Source: Pseudomonas serbica (lineage in GTDB: Bacteria > Pseudomonadota > Gammaproteobacteria > Pseudomonadales > Pseudomonadaceae). From it: DNA of 64,000 bases. The stretch lies in contig NZ_JAQIYM010000015.1 in assembly GCF_028823535.1 (NCBI RefSeq), positions 62,001-126,000 on the forward strand, given 5' to 3'. Under the pieces are notes generated by a model, which searched no databases, was not told the origin of the DNA, and worked only from the letters and a program-made list of their open reading frames with translations. Shown in pieces: positions 14,892 through 22,489 of this stretch. Every line of letters starts with the position of its first letter. Position 1 is the first letter of the stretch. Position numbers and translations under genes: made by a program.

Positions 14892-15093
14892 CCCTTATCT
14901 CGCGCCCACTGACCCTGCCGAGTACCGCTTTGCCGTGCACTGCTGCGGCTACAAGTGGGACCTGGGCTACCAGCCAGACCGCGCAGTGGCGTTGTTTTCG
15001 GACTCGGCAGCAGCTCTGCGGTTCGGGCAGTCGATGTGGCCATCCACCTGCGAAGTCATCGATATCACTACGGGGGAGCGGGTATGCGCGTGA
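14884..15093 (+). CDS. Hypothetical protein, 69 aa
   Basis: ATG 14,884 overlaps the end of the P gene. The protein (AEYRFAVHCCGYKWDLGYQ ... WPSTCEVIDITTGERVCA) looks like a small single domain with paired Cys. It overlaps the following gene by 10 bp, so it is part of a tight translationally coupled run. Not recognised. Confidence 0.6.
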   Translation: MPNPYLAPTDPAEYRFAVHCCGYKWDLGYQPDRAVALFSDSAAALRFGQSMWPSTCEVIDITTGERVCA

Positions 15094-15386
15094 CCTCGAA
15101 GAAACTCCGCGCCTCGGCCAATGGACAGGACTGCACCGTCCGCCTGCCGAGCGTCTGCAACTTCAACCCGGCCACCACCGTGCTCGCCCATCTGCCGTGC
15201 GGGCAGAAGGGCATGGACATGAAAGGCTTCGACACCGTGGCGGTGTACGCCTGCACTGCCTGCCATGACGTGATCGATGGCCGCGCCGCCGGCGAGGTGG
15301 ATTGGTCGGATATGCCGCGGGCTATCGCTGAAACACATGAGGCCCTGATCCGGGCCGGAATACTCACCGTGAAGGGGGCTGCATGA
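15084..15386 (+). CDS. YbcO/DUF1364-type putative nuclease
   Basis: The 100-aa protein matches DUF1364/YbcO: MRVTSKKLRASANGQDCTVR, LPSVCNF, VLAHLPCGQKGMDMKG and YACTACHDVIDGR. Its conserved Cys/His residues (C in DCTVR and SVCNF, H in LAH, CxxCH) fit a zinc-stabilised HNH-like nuclease fold. In lambdoid phages it lies in the nin-like region, where recombination and replication helpers cluster, as here. Confidence 0.85.
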   Translation: MRVTSKKLRASANGQDCTVRLPSVCNFNPATTVLAHLPCGQKGMDMKGFDTVAVYACTACHDVIDGRAAGEVDWSDMPRAIAETHEALIRAGILTVKGAA

Positions 15387-15496
15387 TTGACCCAAAGACT
15401 TTGCTCGTCCTGATGATCCTTGCTAGTTGGGCGCTGTACGAAGTGTGCCGTCGCCTGAATGACCGGTACCTTAAAACGCGTGGTGACCGCAAATGA
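15383..15496 (+). CDS. Small single-pass membrane protein, 37 aa
   Basis: ATGA overlap links it to the YbcO gene, and another ATGA overlap links it to the VRR-NUC gene. The protein has a hydrophobic segment (LLVLMIL, ending LASWAL) followed by a basic tail (RRLNDRYLKTRGDRK). Its placement between coupled genes supports translation. The function is unknown. Confidence 0.55.
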   Translation: MIDPKTLLVLMILASWALYEVCRRLNDRYLKTRGDRK

Positions 15497-15924
15497 AGCC
15501 CGCTGACATGAAGTTGTTCAAGACCAGAACCGCCAGGGCCAAGCCAGTCGACCGTGAGGGGCTGGAGCAGGCCGCATTGATGGCTGAGCTTCGTGCCCGC
15601 ATGGCCGGGGTCGCTGACCTGATCTATCACGTCCCGAACGGCGGGCATCGCGTGAAGGCCGTTGCCGCGAAGTTGAAGGCCCAGGGCGTGAAGGCCGGCA
15701 TTCCCGATCTGGTCCTGCCGATAGCCCGCGGCGGGTTCTTTGGTTTGTACATCGAATTCAAGGCCACGCCACCCAACGATGCCGCGATTTCGTCCAGCCA
15801 GCATGAACGGATTCGCAAGCTCAATGCCCAAGGGTATCTGGCGGTGGTGTGCCGCGGGCACTTCGACACGATGGAGCAGATCCGCGCCTACATTCGGCTC
15901 GCTCCTACAGTGGTGGCCGCATGA
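15493..15924 (+). CDS. VRR-NUC domain nuclease
   Basis: The 143-aa protein is a stand-alone VRR-NUC nuclease of the PD-(D/E)xK fold: VPNGG about residue 45, then GIPDLVLPIARGGFFGLYIEFK with the catalytic D and ExK, and SSSQHERIRKLNAQGY. Phage members are thought to process recombination intermediates, possibly replacing RusA/NinG-type functions. ATG 15,493 overlaps the upstream stop; a later in-frame ATG (MKLFK) is possible. Confidence 0.88.
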   Translation: MKPADMKLFKTRTARAKPVDREGLEQAALMAELRARMAGVADLIYHVPNGGHRVKAVAAKLKAQGVKAGIPDLVLPIARGGFFGLYIEFKATPPNDAAISSSQHERIRKLNAQGYLAVVCRGHFDTMEQIRAYIRLAPTVVAA

Positions 15925-17201
15925 CCAGCGCCGCCGTGAAGATGTCCGACGCCGAGATCAAACGGCAGGCTGCCGGCGATGTCCGGGATCTGCGCGACAT
16001 CGAGAATCGCGGCCTGTACCTGCGCTTCACCCGGGCTCGCGCACGTGCGTCCTGGTACCTGGTGGTGAAGGGTGAGTGGAAGCGAATAGGCGCCTTCCCG
16101 GACCTCAACACCAAGCAGGTGGTCGCGGCGCTGCCGGCCATCCGCCTGCGGCTGGAAGCCGGGACCGGCGCGAACCTGTCGAAGTGGGCCACTGTCGGCG
16201 AGCTGCTGACCTGGTACGCAGAACGCATGTCCCGCGACCGCAACCTGTCGAGCAAGCGCAAGAAGACCGGTGCTTCGGCCATCAAATGTCACCTGAGGCC
16301 GCGCCTGGGTGACCTGCCACTGACCGGCATCGACAAGGCTACCCTCGACAGCCAGCTCATGTGGCCACTGCAGGAAAGCATTTCTATCGACTACGTGCGC
16401 TCGGTGTTCCAGCTGCTGGCCCTGGCCTTCCGCCAGGCGTTCAAGCTGGGGCTTATCTCGGCCAACCCGATGGCGACCATCAAGTTCAACGACTTCTCCA
16501 AGGCGAAGGTCGGGATCAAGCCGTCGCGCCTTCGTGGTGTGCAGCTGTCGGGCCTGCTGGAACAACTGGCCGCCGTCATGGAGCCCGCGCCGCTGGATGC
16601 CATGCTCGCCCTGATGATGCTCTGCCACGGCACGCGTATCGGCGAAACCCGGCAGGCACGGTGGTCGCACATCAGCCTGGCCGAGCGTGAGTGGTTCATT
16701 CCGGCCGAACACACCAAGACCGGCGTCGAGCACCACCTGCCATTGACCGAGCAGGTGTGCGCGCTGCTCGTCAGCTATCGCGAAGGTCAGTACGCCAAGG
16801 GATACGACGGCCAGTTCCTGTTTCCGGCACGCAATGGCAAGGCCCTGAGCGAAGGCCAAGCCAGCGCCGTGTTTGCACGGTTGGGGCAGGGCGAGTGGAC
16901 CAGTCATGACCTGCGCAAGGTGGCCCGTACCGGTTGGGCAGACCTCGGCATTGACCACCTGATTGGTGAGCTACTGATCAACCACGCGATGGGCCACAAC
17001 GTGAAGGTGTACATCCAGTCGGACGTGATGGGGCGCAAGCGCGATGCCTTGCAACAGTGGCACACCCATCTAGACCAGAAGGGTTTTGCCCTGATTCACG
17101 GATTGACCGGCCTTAGATTCGGAGATTCCGGTAATGCGCTGGAAGCCGCAGAACACAAGGGCTGCGAGGCCATTCAAGAATCAACCATAGGCGAGGTTTA
17201 A
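15921..17201 (+). CDS. Tyrosine recombinase/integrase
   Basis: The protein is 426 aa from ATG 15,921, which overlaps the previous stop. It has an N-terminal arm-binding-like domain (LRDIENRGLYLRFTRARARASWYLVVKGEWKRIG is typical of DUF4102-type integrases) and a catalytic domain with HGTRIGE, HTKTG, SHDLRK, INHAMGHN and the Tyr of VYIQSD. It lies in the replication/nin-like block, about 32 kb from the attachment site at 47,902. It may be the prophage integrase in an unusual place, or a resolvase-type enzyme, with the true integrase beyond the left window edge. Confidence 0.85.
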   Translation: MTSAAVKMSDAEIKRQAAGDVRDLRDIENRGLYLRFTRARARASWYLVVKGEWKRIGAFPDLNTKQVVAALPAIRLRLEAGTGANLSKWATVGELLTWYAERMSRDRNLSSKRKKTGASAIKCHLRPRLGDLPLTGIDKATLDSQLMWPLQESISIDYVRSVFQLLALAFRQAFKLGLISANPMATIKFNDFSKAKVGIKPSRLRGVQLSGLLEQLAAVMEPAPLDAMLALMMLCHGTRIGETRQARWSHISLAEREWFIPAEHTKTGVEHHLPLTEQVCALLVSYREGQYAKGYDGQFLFPARNGKALSEGQASAVFARLGQGEWTSHDLRKVARTGWADLGIDHLIGELLINHAMGHNVKVYIQSDVMGRKRDALQQWHTHLDQKGFALIHGLTGLRFGDSGNALEAAEHKGCEAIQESTIGEV

Positions 17202-17203
17202 AA

Positions 17204-17518
17204 ATGAATAAAAGGACTCACGGACCCGCCCTTGTGCGCAGTTTGATACCGCTCACCGAGTGCCCGTCCTGTGCCGGGAAAGGGATCATCAAAGGGGTGT
17301 TTCACGAACTCGACTGCATCGGTTGTCACTCCTCGGGCTTCGTTCATGCCCAGACCCTGGAGCCGCTGTTTATCGAAGACCTGGTGGTTCAGTTGGGCAG
17401 GATGGTTCGCCGGGAGCGCAGTCAGTTGGTCGACAAGAACCCATCACGCTGCATCGTTGATGAATACCAGCAGAGCAATAGTCGCGGCGCCGGCCGCTCG
17501 AATTACAAGGGGGATTGA
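17204..17518 (+). CDS. Zinc-finger-like phage protein, 104 aa
   Basis: The sequence CPSCAGKGIIKG followed by CIGCHSSGFVH has the CxxCxGxG arrangement of DnaJ-type zinc fingers. It starts 3 bp after the recombinase. In lambdoid phages similar zinc-binding proteins sit just before the antiterminator. No specific function can be given. Confidence 0.65.
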   Translation: MNKRTHGPALVRSLIPLTECPSCAGKGIIKGVFHELDCIGCHSSGFVHAQTLEPLFIEDLVVQLGRMVRRERSQLVDKNPSRCIVDEYQQSNSRGAGRSNYKGD

Positions 17519-17521
17519 GTC

Positions 17522-18085
17522 ATGGGCATCTACAAAGACGTGATGGGCACGCTGGTTCGGGTACTGGCCGCTGACAACATCGACAACAGCACGAAGCAGT
17601 CCTGGCAGAAGCTGATCGACGCCGACCTTCGTCAGGGTGGCACCGGCAGCTCGCTCTCAGTGCGTGACAAGTTCGATTACGACTGCTGCCTCTATGCGCT
17701 CCTGCATCGTCAGCTCGAGCCTGCTCAGTGGGATGTTCTGGTCGCCAAGTACTCGACACACAAGGCCAATAAGGTCGCCGCCATCGGCCGCCTGGTAGCT
17801 CGTATGGTGTCCCCGGCGCCGCAACTGTTCATCTATAAATCGCTCACTGCCTGGGCGATACCGAAGCTCAAGGGAGTCCAGGCCGGCAAGCGCTCCACTG
17901 ACATGATCGTGCTTCCGGCTGAGTTCTACGACATGAATACTTGGGACATTGAAGGAAAGCCAGAGTCGACGCGCCGACGCTGGAAGACCGGCATCGCAAA
18001 GCGTCTTGAGTCGTTGGAGGAGGCTGCAGTAATCCATGCGACTGAAATATTCGATCGGGAAGAAATCTTCATCGACGCCGCTTGA
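17522..18085 (+). CDS. Possible late antiterminator (Q-position), 187 aa
   Basis: The last gene of the early operon starts 4 bp after the zinc-finger-like gene. It is followed by a strong terminator and then lysis genes, which is the position of lambda Q. The protein contains SVRDKFDYDCCLYALLHRQLEPAQWDVLVAKYSTH and PESTRRRWKTGIAKRLESLE, with a helix-turn-helix-like end. No sequence motif proves an antitermination role; the call is positional. Confidence 0.5.
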   Translation: MGIYKDVMGTLVRVLAADNIDNSTKQSWQKLIDADLRQGGTGSSLSVRDKFDYDCCLYALLHRQLEPAQWDVLVAKYSTHKANKVAAIGRLVARMVSPAPQLFIYKSLTAWAIPKLKGVQAGKRSTDMIVLPAEFYDMNTWDIEGKPESTRRRWKTGIAKRLESLEEAAVIHATEIFDREEIFIDAA

Positions 18086-18150
18086 CGTAGTGGCGGAATG
18101 ATCATAAATTAGCCCCATCATGTCGATCTTGCGAGTTATGAGAGACGACA

Positions 18151-18181
18151 AAAAAAGCCCAGCCAATCGCTGGGCTTTTTT
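18151..18181 (+). terminator. Strong bidirectional terminator
   Basis: AAAAAAGCCCAGC CAATC GCTGGGCTTTTTT forms a seven-base-pair hairpin flanked by A and T runs. It closes the early operon and would be the first barrier for late-gene antitermination. Confidence 0.85.
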
Positions 18182-18247
18182 GTTGGAAACTCCTGTCCTT
18201 GGTAGTGGCCAATTGATATATTCCCGCCCTAATTTTAGGAGGGACCC

Positions 18248-18607
18248 ATGAAAAAAGCCGCTATTGCCCTACTTCTTGCTGCTGTTGCAACCTCGGGCTG
18301 TACTATTCGTGTTGCTGACATGACCGTCGCGAGCACGAAGAACTACAACATCAATGCCTCGAAATTTGTAAAGGGCAAGCGCGTCACTGGAGAGGATAAT
18401 TACCCAGTGATTATCTTCCCAACGGGGATCCCAAACATGAAGACAGCAATGGATAACGCCATCCAGCAGGACACCTGCGCAGTAGGCCTGACGGATGTGG
18501 TCATGAGCCAGTTGAACCATTCCTTCTTGGTCGGGATGATTGGCTTCCGCGTTGAAGGCGACTTGGTCATCGACACATCTCGTCCCGGGTGCGAAGCACG
18601 CGCTTAA
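18248..18607 (+). CDS. Small lipoprotein, possible lysogenic-conversion gene
   Basis: The 119-aa protein has a signal peptide MKKAAIALLLAAVA and lipobox TSGC (Cys18). The mature part is small and beta-rich, ending with VEGDLVIDTSRPGCEARA. TAGGAGGGACCC precedes the start, and its own terminators flank it on both sides, so it is an independent unit. A surface lipoprotein inserted between early and lysis genes suggests a moron, for example for superinfection exclusion; this is inference. Confidence 0.7.
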   Translation: MKKAAIALLLAAVATSGCTIRVADMTVASTKNYNINASKFVKGKRVTGEDNYPVIIFPTGIPNMKTAMDNAIQQDTCAVGLTDVVMSQLNHSFLVGMIGFRVEGDLVIDTSRPGCEARA

Positions 18608-18625
18608 GACATCAAGAAATACCGA

Positions 18626-18653
18626 AGCCCTGGCATTTGCCGGGGCTTTTTCG
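18626..18653 (+). terminator. Terminator of the lipoprotein gene
   Basis: AGCCCTGGCATTTGCCGGGGCTTTTTC forms a GC-rich hairpin with a T tract 20 bp after the lipoprotein stop. Confidence 0.75.
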
Positions 18654-18739
18654 TTTTCGGCTCCACCACACCCATCGCTCCGAGCTGGGAGTGATGTTGG
18701 GGCCGAACCTATATCGCTCCCCGCAAGGGAGGACGCTGG

Positions 18740-19072
18740 ATGCCACATATGCCAGAGAAGAACCCAGAAACATGGCTCATCGTCATGGCCTGGCTTAGCC
18801 AGCATGCCCCGATGTTCTATGCCGCGGCGCTGTCGTGCTGGATTGCCTTCCTCCGCGTCATCTACGGCGGCGGGGGGCGACGTCAGGCCCTGCTGGAATC
18901 CTGCCTGTGTGGTGCGATCACAGCGGGAGCATTCCCGCTGCTTGAATACTTCAACCTCCCATCGAGCCTTGCAGCTGCCGTTGGCGCCTGCATCGGCACG
19001 CTCGGCGTGAAGAAGGTTGCAGCCTTGGCTGACCGATTCACCGACTTCAAATTGCCCAAACGGCAGGAGTGA
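18740..19072 (+). CDS. Lambda-family phage holin
   Basis: The 110-aa protein matches the phage holin_3_1 type: PEKNPETWLIVMAWLSQH, membrane segment FYAAALSCWIAFLRVIYGGGGRR, then LLESCLCGAITAGAFPLLEYF and LAAAVGACIGTLGVKKV, and a charged tail. Three membrane helices are likely. Start ATG 18,740 has GGGAGGACG; MPEK at 18,749 is a possible dual start as in class I holins. It permeabilises the inner membrane for lysis; the endolysin lies far away at 42,134. Confidence 0.9.
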   Translation: MPHMPEKNPETWLIVMAWLSQHAPMFYAAALSCWIAFLRVIYGGGGRRQALLESCLCGAITAGAFPLLEYFNLPSSLAAAVGACIGTLGVKKVAALADRFTDFKLPKRQE

Positions 19073-19075
19073 TCC

Positions 19076-19270
19076 ATGCAACTGATCGACAACTGGAAAC
19101 AAGCGCTGAGCATGACCAGTGTTCAGGCGGGCGGCGCTATCGCAGTGCTGGGGGTGGCTGAGCAGCTGATGCCGCAACTTCAGGCTGTGCTGCCACCGGT
19201 GGCCTACGGCGTACTGGGTCTGCTGGTGATGATCGCCCGCGTGGTCCTACAGCCGAAGCTGGTGAAGTGA
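19076..19270 (+). CDS. Second small holin-like membrane protein
   Basis: The 64-aa protein has an amphipathic start (MQLIDNWKQALSMTSVQAG) and one or two membrane segments (GAIAVLGVAEQL, VAYGVLGLLVMIARVVL). It resembles the DUF7940-type holin that accompanies lambda-type holins in Pseudomonas phages. It follows the first holin by 3 bp and may be antiholin or pinholin. Confidence 0.75.
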   Translation: MQLIDNWKQALSMTSVQAGGAIAVLGVAEQLMPQLQAVLPPVAYGVLGLLVMIARVVLQPKLVK

Positions 19271-19283
19271 CAGTTGAAACCAA

Positions 19284-19499
19284 TTACCAATCAGGCCTTA
19301 GGAAGACCGCAGGAGAGTCGGCTGTGATGGGGTGAGAAAGCAATCCATTCAGTTGACGGCAATGGTTGTCTGCCTGTTCAGCCTGTAAGAAATTTCGATT
19401 CACTGCCTCCCCTGTACGAATGTCGACGATTCGGTAGTAGAAACCGTTCGAAACTCCGTGGGCGGGTCGTTTTTGCACGATAAATACTTCCCCCATCAT
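19284..19499 (-). CDS. Hypothetical protein on the opposite strand, 71 aa
   Basis: A leftward gene between holins and HNH encodes MMGEVFIVQKRPAHGVSNGFYYRIVDIRTGEAV, a small beta-rich domain, followed by a helix. A GGGGG-type ribosome site precedes ATG 19,499. It is the only leftward frame in the late region, typical for a moron. Not recognised. Confidence 0.5.
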   Translation of the reverse strand: MMGEVFIVQKRPAHGVSNGFYYRIVDIRTGEAVNRNFLQAEQADNHCRQLNGLLSHPITADSPAVFLRPDW

Positions 19500-19656
19500 C
19501 TGGCCCCCTGTTGGTCATCCATACACCTTAATCCCTGATGCGCATTTATCAAGGAAGGTGGATGAATGGGAATTTCGTAAAGCTGGAAGATCGATCAAAG
19601 CATTCGTCGCGGCACGTTGCGCGAATCAGAAAATTGTCGCCAAAGGTCAGTCATGC

Positions 19657-19980
19657 ATGCCTCGACTCAAAACACTCCCGCCTCGCATGAAACAACTCGA
19701 AGGCAGGTCCTTCGCCCTGCCAGTTGGACCGGAGGGTGAAGCAGGCTGGGGGGCAGGGCGAGGAGGGCGTCCTTGGCGCCGTAAGCGCGCCGCAGTTCTT
19801 TTGCGTGATGAGTACACATGTCGGGCTTGTGGCTTGGTAACGCTACAGCTGGAGGTGGATCACATCGTGAACCGCGCTCGCGGTGGGTCGGACGATGAAG
19901 AGAACCTCCAGGCGCTCTGCATCCCGTGCCACAAGCTGAAGACTGCCGCCGAGGCTGCCGCTGGAGCAGGGCGAGCGTGA
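19657..19980 (+). CDS. HNH endonuclease next to terminase
   Basis: The 107-aa protein from ATG 19,657 (MPRLKTLPPRMKQLEG) has RRKRAAVLLRDEYTCRACG, EVDHIVNRARGGSDDEENLQALCIPCHKLKT: the HNH core with two CxxC zinc pairs. HNH proteins beside terminase in HK97-type phages are needed for cos cleavage by the terminase complex. The frame is open to 19,558, but the family start and composition favour 19,657. Confidence 0.88.
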   Translation: MPRLKTLPPRMKQLEGRSFALPVGPEGEAGWGAGRGGRPWRRKRAAVLLRDEYTCRACGLVTLQLEVDHIVNRARGGSDDEENLQALCIPCHKLKTAAEAAAGAGRA

Positions 19981-20147
19981 AGTTGCGCCGCCTTTCCTGC
20001 AATTGAGAATCGTTGTCGATTTCGCTTGCGGCACGCCAGTGCCCCATCCCCGAGGGAGGGGGCGGGTCAAAACCGTGGGAGGTTTAGCCTCGGCCACCAC
20101 TCGCCCCCGCACGGACAGATTTTTTCCCCCACACAGGTTTTTTGTTA

Positions 20148-20642
20148 ATGGCGTTAACAACCAAGCAGCGTGCTTTTGTCGACGCTGTGAGGAGAGGTGC
20201 GTCCAACAAAGACGCAGCGATAGCCGCAGGATATGCGGCCTCCAGCGCTTCGGTGGCCGGTTCACGATTGGCCAAACACCCGAACGTTCTCGCCGCATTG
20301 GCCTCTTCACCCATTAACAAAAATGTTAAAGCCGGCCCCAAGCCGGTCAATGAAAAACCGCCGGCCGAGGACCTAGCCCGGGGTGATGCCGAATCCTCCT
20401 TCGACTTTTCCAAGGCGATGACATTCACCGATCCAAAAGCATTCTTGATCGCGACCATGAACGACTACGACGCGGACGCGAAGCTTCGGGTCGACGCAGC
20501 GAAAGCGCTCATGCCGTTCATTCATCCGCGTAAAGGTGAAGGCGGCAAAAAAGAAGAAAAGGAAGATGCCGCGAAGAAGGCTGCCAAAGGCAAGTTCGGC
20601 GCTGCACCTCCACCCCCAACTCATTTGCGATCGGTGAAATAA
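20148..20642 (+). CDS. Terminase small subunit
   Basis: The protein has an N-terminal helix-turn-helix of terminase small subunits: LTTKQRAFVDAVRRGASNKDAAIAAGYAASSASVAGSRLAKHPNV. A charged Lys/Glu-rich C-terminal part follows. It recognises the packaging site and recruits the large subunit. ATG 20,148 is used; a TTG two codons earlier is weaker. The 167 bp upstream of it are a likely place for a cos site. Confidence 0.85.
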   Translation: MALTTKQRAFVDAVRRGASNKDAAIAAGYAASSASVAGSRLAKHPNVLAALASSPINKNVKAGPKPVNEKPPAEDLARGDAESSFDFSKAMTFTDPKAFLIATMNDYDADAKLRVDAAKALMPFIHPRKGEGGKKEEKEDAAKKAAKGKFGAAPPPPTHLRSVK

Positions 20643-22331
20643 GTGAACGAACCCACCTGGGACACAGCGTGCCCAGACTGGGAATCGCGAATCATCCATC
20701 GACAATCGCTGGTTCCGTTTCCGCCTCTGTTTCCAGATGAGGCGGCTGCGTGCATGCAGGTCCTGAATGACCTGCGGATTGTCGACGCACCGGGTAGCCC
20801 GCTGATTGGCGAATCCTGTGCGCCGTGGATCAGTGACCTGGCCGGCGCTATTTTCGGTGCCTACAACTCCAATACCGGCGAGCGGCTGATTCAGGAGTTC
20901 TTTCTCCTTATCAGCAAGAAGAACGCAAAGAGCACCATCGCTGCTGCGATCATGCTCACGGTGCTGATCCGGAACTGGCGCCAGTCAGCCGAGTTCATCA
21001 TCTTGGCGCCGACGATCGAGGTGGCGAACAACGCCTACGCGCCGGCCCGCGACATGGTCAAACATGACGAAGAGCTGTCGGCACTGCTGCATGTGCAGGA
21101 TCACGTTCGGACGATCACGCACCGCGAGTCCGGTGCCACGCTGAAGGTAGTAGCCGCTGATCAAAACACTGTCGGTGGGAAGAAGGCCGCTGTCGTCCTG
21201 GTCGACGAGCTTCACTTGTTCGGCAAGAACCCGCACGCGGCCAACATGCTGCGTGAAGCCACCGGTGGGCTCGCGTCAAGGCCCGAAGGGTTCGTGATCT
21301 ATCTCACGACACAGTCTGACCAGCCCCCGGCGGGCGTGTTTCGCGAAAAGCTCCAGTACGCCCGGGGCGTGCGTGACGGGACGATTGTCGATCCGAACTT
21401 CCTGCCGGTGATCTACGAGTTTCCGAAAAAGATCCTTGAGGCTGATGATCACCGCAAGTCCGAGAATTTCTACATCACCAACCCGAACATGGGGTACTCG
21501 GTTAGCGAGAAATTCCTGATCCGTGAAATGAAAAAGGCGGAGGAGGCCGGTGAGGCTGAAATACTGGGCTTTATGTCCAAGCATCTCAACGTCGAGATCG
21601 GACTCGCGTTGCGCTCCGATCGGTGGGCAGGCGCTGATTACTGGGTCGGCGCAGCTGAAAAGAAGCTCACCCTCGATGATGTAATTGCCCGATGCGACGT
21701 CATCGACATCGGGATCGATGGTGGTGGCCTGGACGACTTGCTGGGCTTTGCCGCGGTGGGCCGGGACAAACGAACCCGTGACTGGTTGGTTTGGACTCAC
21801 GCCTGGGCGCATCCCTCGGTGCTCGAGCGAAGAAAGGCAGAAGCCCCTCGTTTTCACGATTTTGAGAAAGACGGCGACCTGACCCTGTCAAAGCGAATCG
21901 GCGATGACGTGCTTGAGGTGGCTGACCTGGTTGAACAGGTGGAAGAGTCGGGCTTGCTGGACAAGGTCGGGGTCGACCCTGTGGGTATTGGTGCGATCTA
22001 TGACGCGATGATTGAGCGCGAAATTCCCCCGGAAAAAATTGTTGCCATCAGCCAGGGCTGGAAGCTCGGCGGGGCGATCAAGACGGCGGAACGCAAGCTC
22101 GCCGAAGGCGGGATGAAGCACGGTGGCCAACCCATGATGGCCTGGTGTGTCAGCAATGCGAAAGTCGAGCCGCGCGCGAACTCAATCCTGATCACCAAGC
22201 AAGCCAGTGGCTCGGCCAAGATCGATCCCTTGATGGCTCTATTCAACGCGGTGACCTTGATTTCTTTAAACCCCGAAGGCCGGGGTAACGATGACTTCAT
22301 GGCCGCCATTAGGAACCCGATCATCGTATGA
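20643..22331 (+). CDS. Terminase large subunit
   Basis: The 562-aa protein starts at GTG 20,643, right after the small-subunit stop. The ATPase part shows LISKKNAKSTIAAAIML (Walker A variant), VVLVDELHLFGKN (Walker B) and YLTTQSD (coupling motif). The nuclease part shows DIGIDGGGLDDLLG and GVDPVGIG. It belongs to the HK97/Terminase_1 type and translocates and cuts phage DNA during packaging. Confidence 0.95.
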   Translation: MNEPTWDTACPDWESRIIHRQSLVPFPPLFPDEAAACMQVLNDLRIVDAPGSPLIGESCAPWISDLAGAIFGAYNSNTGERLIQEFFLLISKKNAKSTIAAAIMLTVLIRNWRQSAEFIILAPTIEVANNAYAPARDMVKHDEELSALLHVQDHVRTITHRESGATLKVVAADQNTVGGKKAAVVLVDELHLFGKNPHAANMLREATGGLASRPEGFVIYLTTQSDQPPAGVFREKLQYARGVRDGTIVDPNFLPVIYEFPKKILEADDHRKSENFYITNPNMGYSVSEKFLIREMKKAEEAGEAEILGFMSKHLNVEIGLALRSDRWAGADYWVGAAEKKLTLDDVIARCDVIDIGIDGGGLDDLLGFAAVGRDKRTRDWLVWTHAWAHPSVLERRKAEAPRFHDFEKDGDLTLSKRIGDDVLEVADLVEQVEESGLLDKVGVDPVGIGAIYDAMIEREIPPEKIVAISQGWKLGGAIKTAERKLAEGGMKHGGQPMMAWCVSNAKVEPRANSILITKQASGSAKIDPLMALFNAVTLISLNPEGRGNDDFMAAIRNPIIV

Positions 22332-22489
22332 ACCCATTGCACGTATTCATTCTGCTCGCGCTGTGCGGGTTCGGTTCGGCCGTTGCAGGCGTTTACGTTC
22401 TGCAAGGCTTGGGCTGGGCGCTAATCGCCGGAGGCGTTGCGTTACTTCTGATCGCTGGATTTGTGCGCAAGGGGCTGATCAGTGACTAA
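22328..22489 (+). CDS. Small two-helix membrane protein, 53 aa
   Basis: ATGA overlap with the terminase stop and an 8-bp overlap with the portal start show coupling. The protein starts MNPLHVFILLALCGFGSAVA and has two hydrophobic helices ending in a basic turn (RKGLISD). Small membrane genes in this place are frequent in Pseudomonas HK97-type phages, without known role. Confidence 0.6.
   Translation: MNPLHVFILLALCGFGSAVAGVYVLQGLGWALIAGGVALLLIAGFVRKGLISD

Noticed and set aside
20000..20147. GC-rich stretch upstream of the small terminase, considered as the cos site
   Set aside because: The position beside HNH and terminase genes is right, but no symmetric nick sequence can be identified by eye, so no exact cos feature is given.
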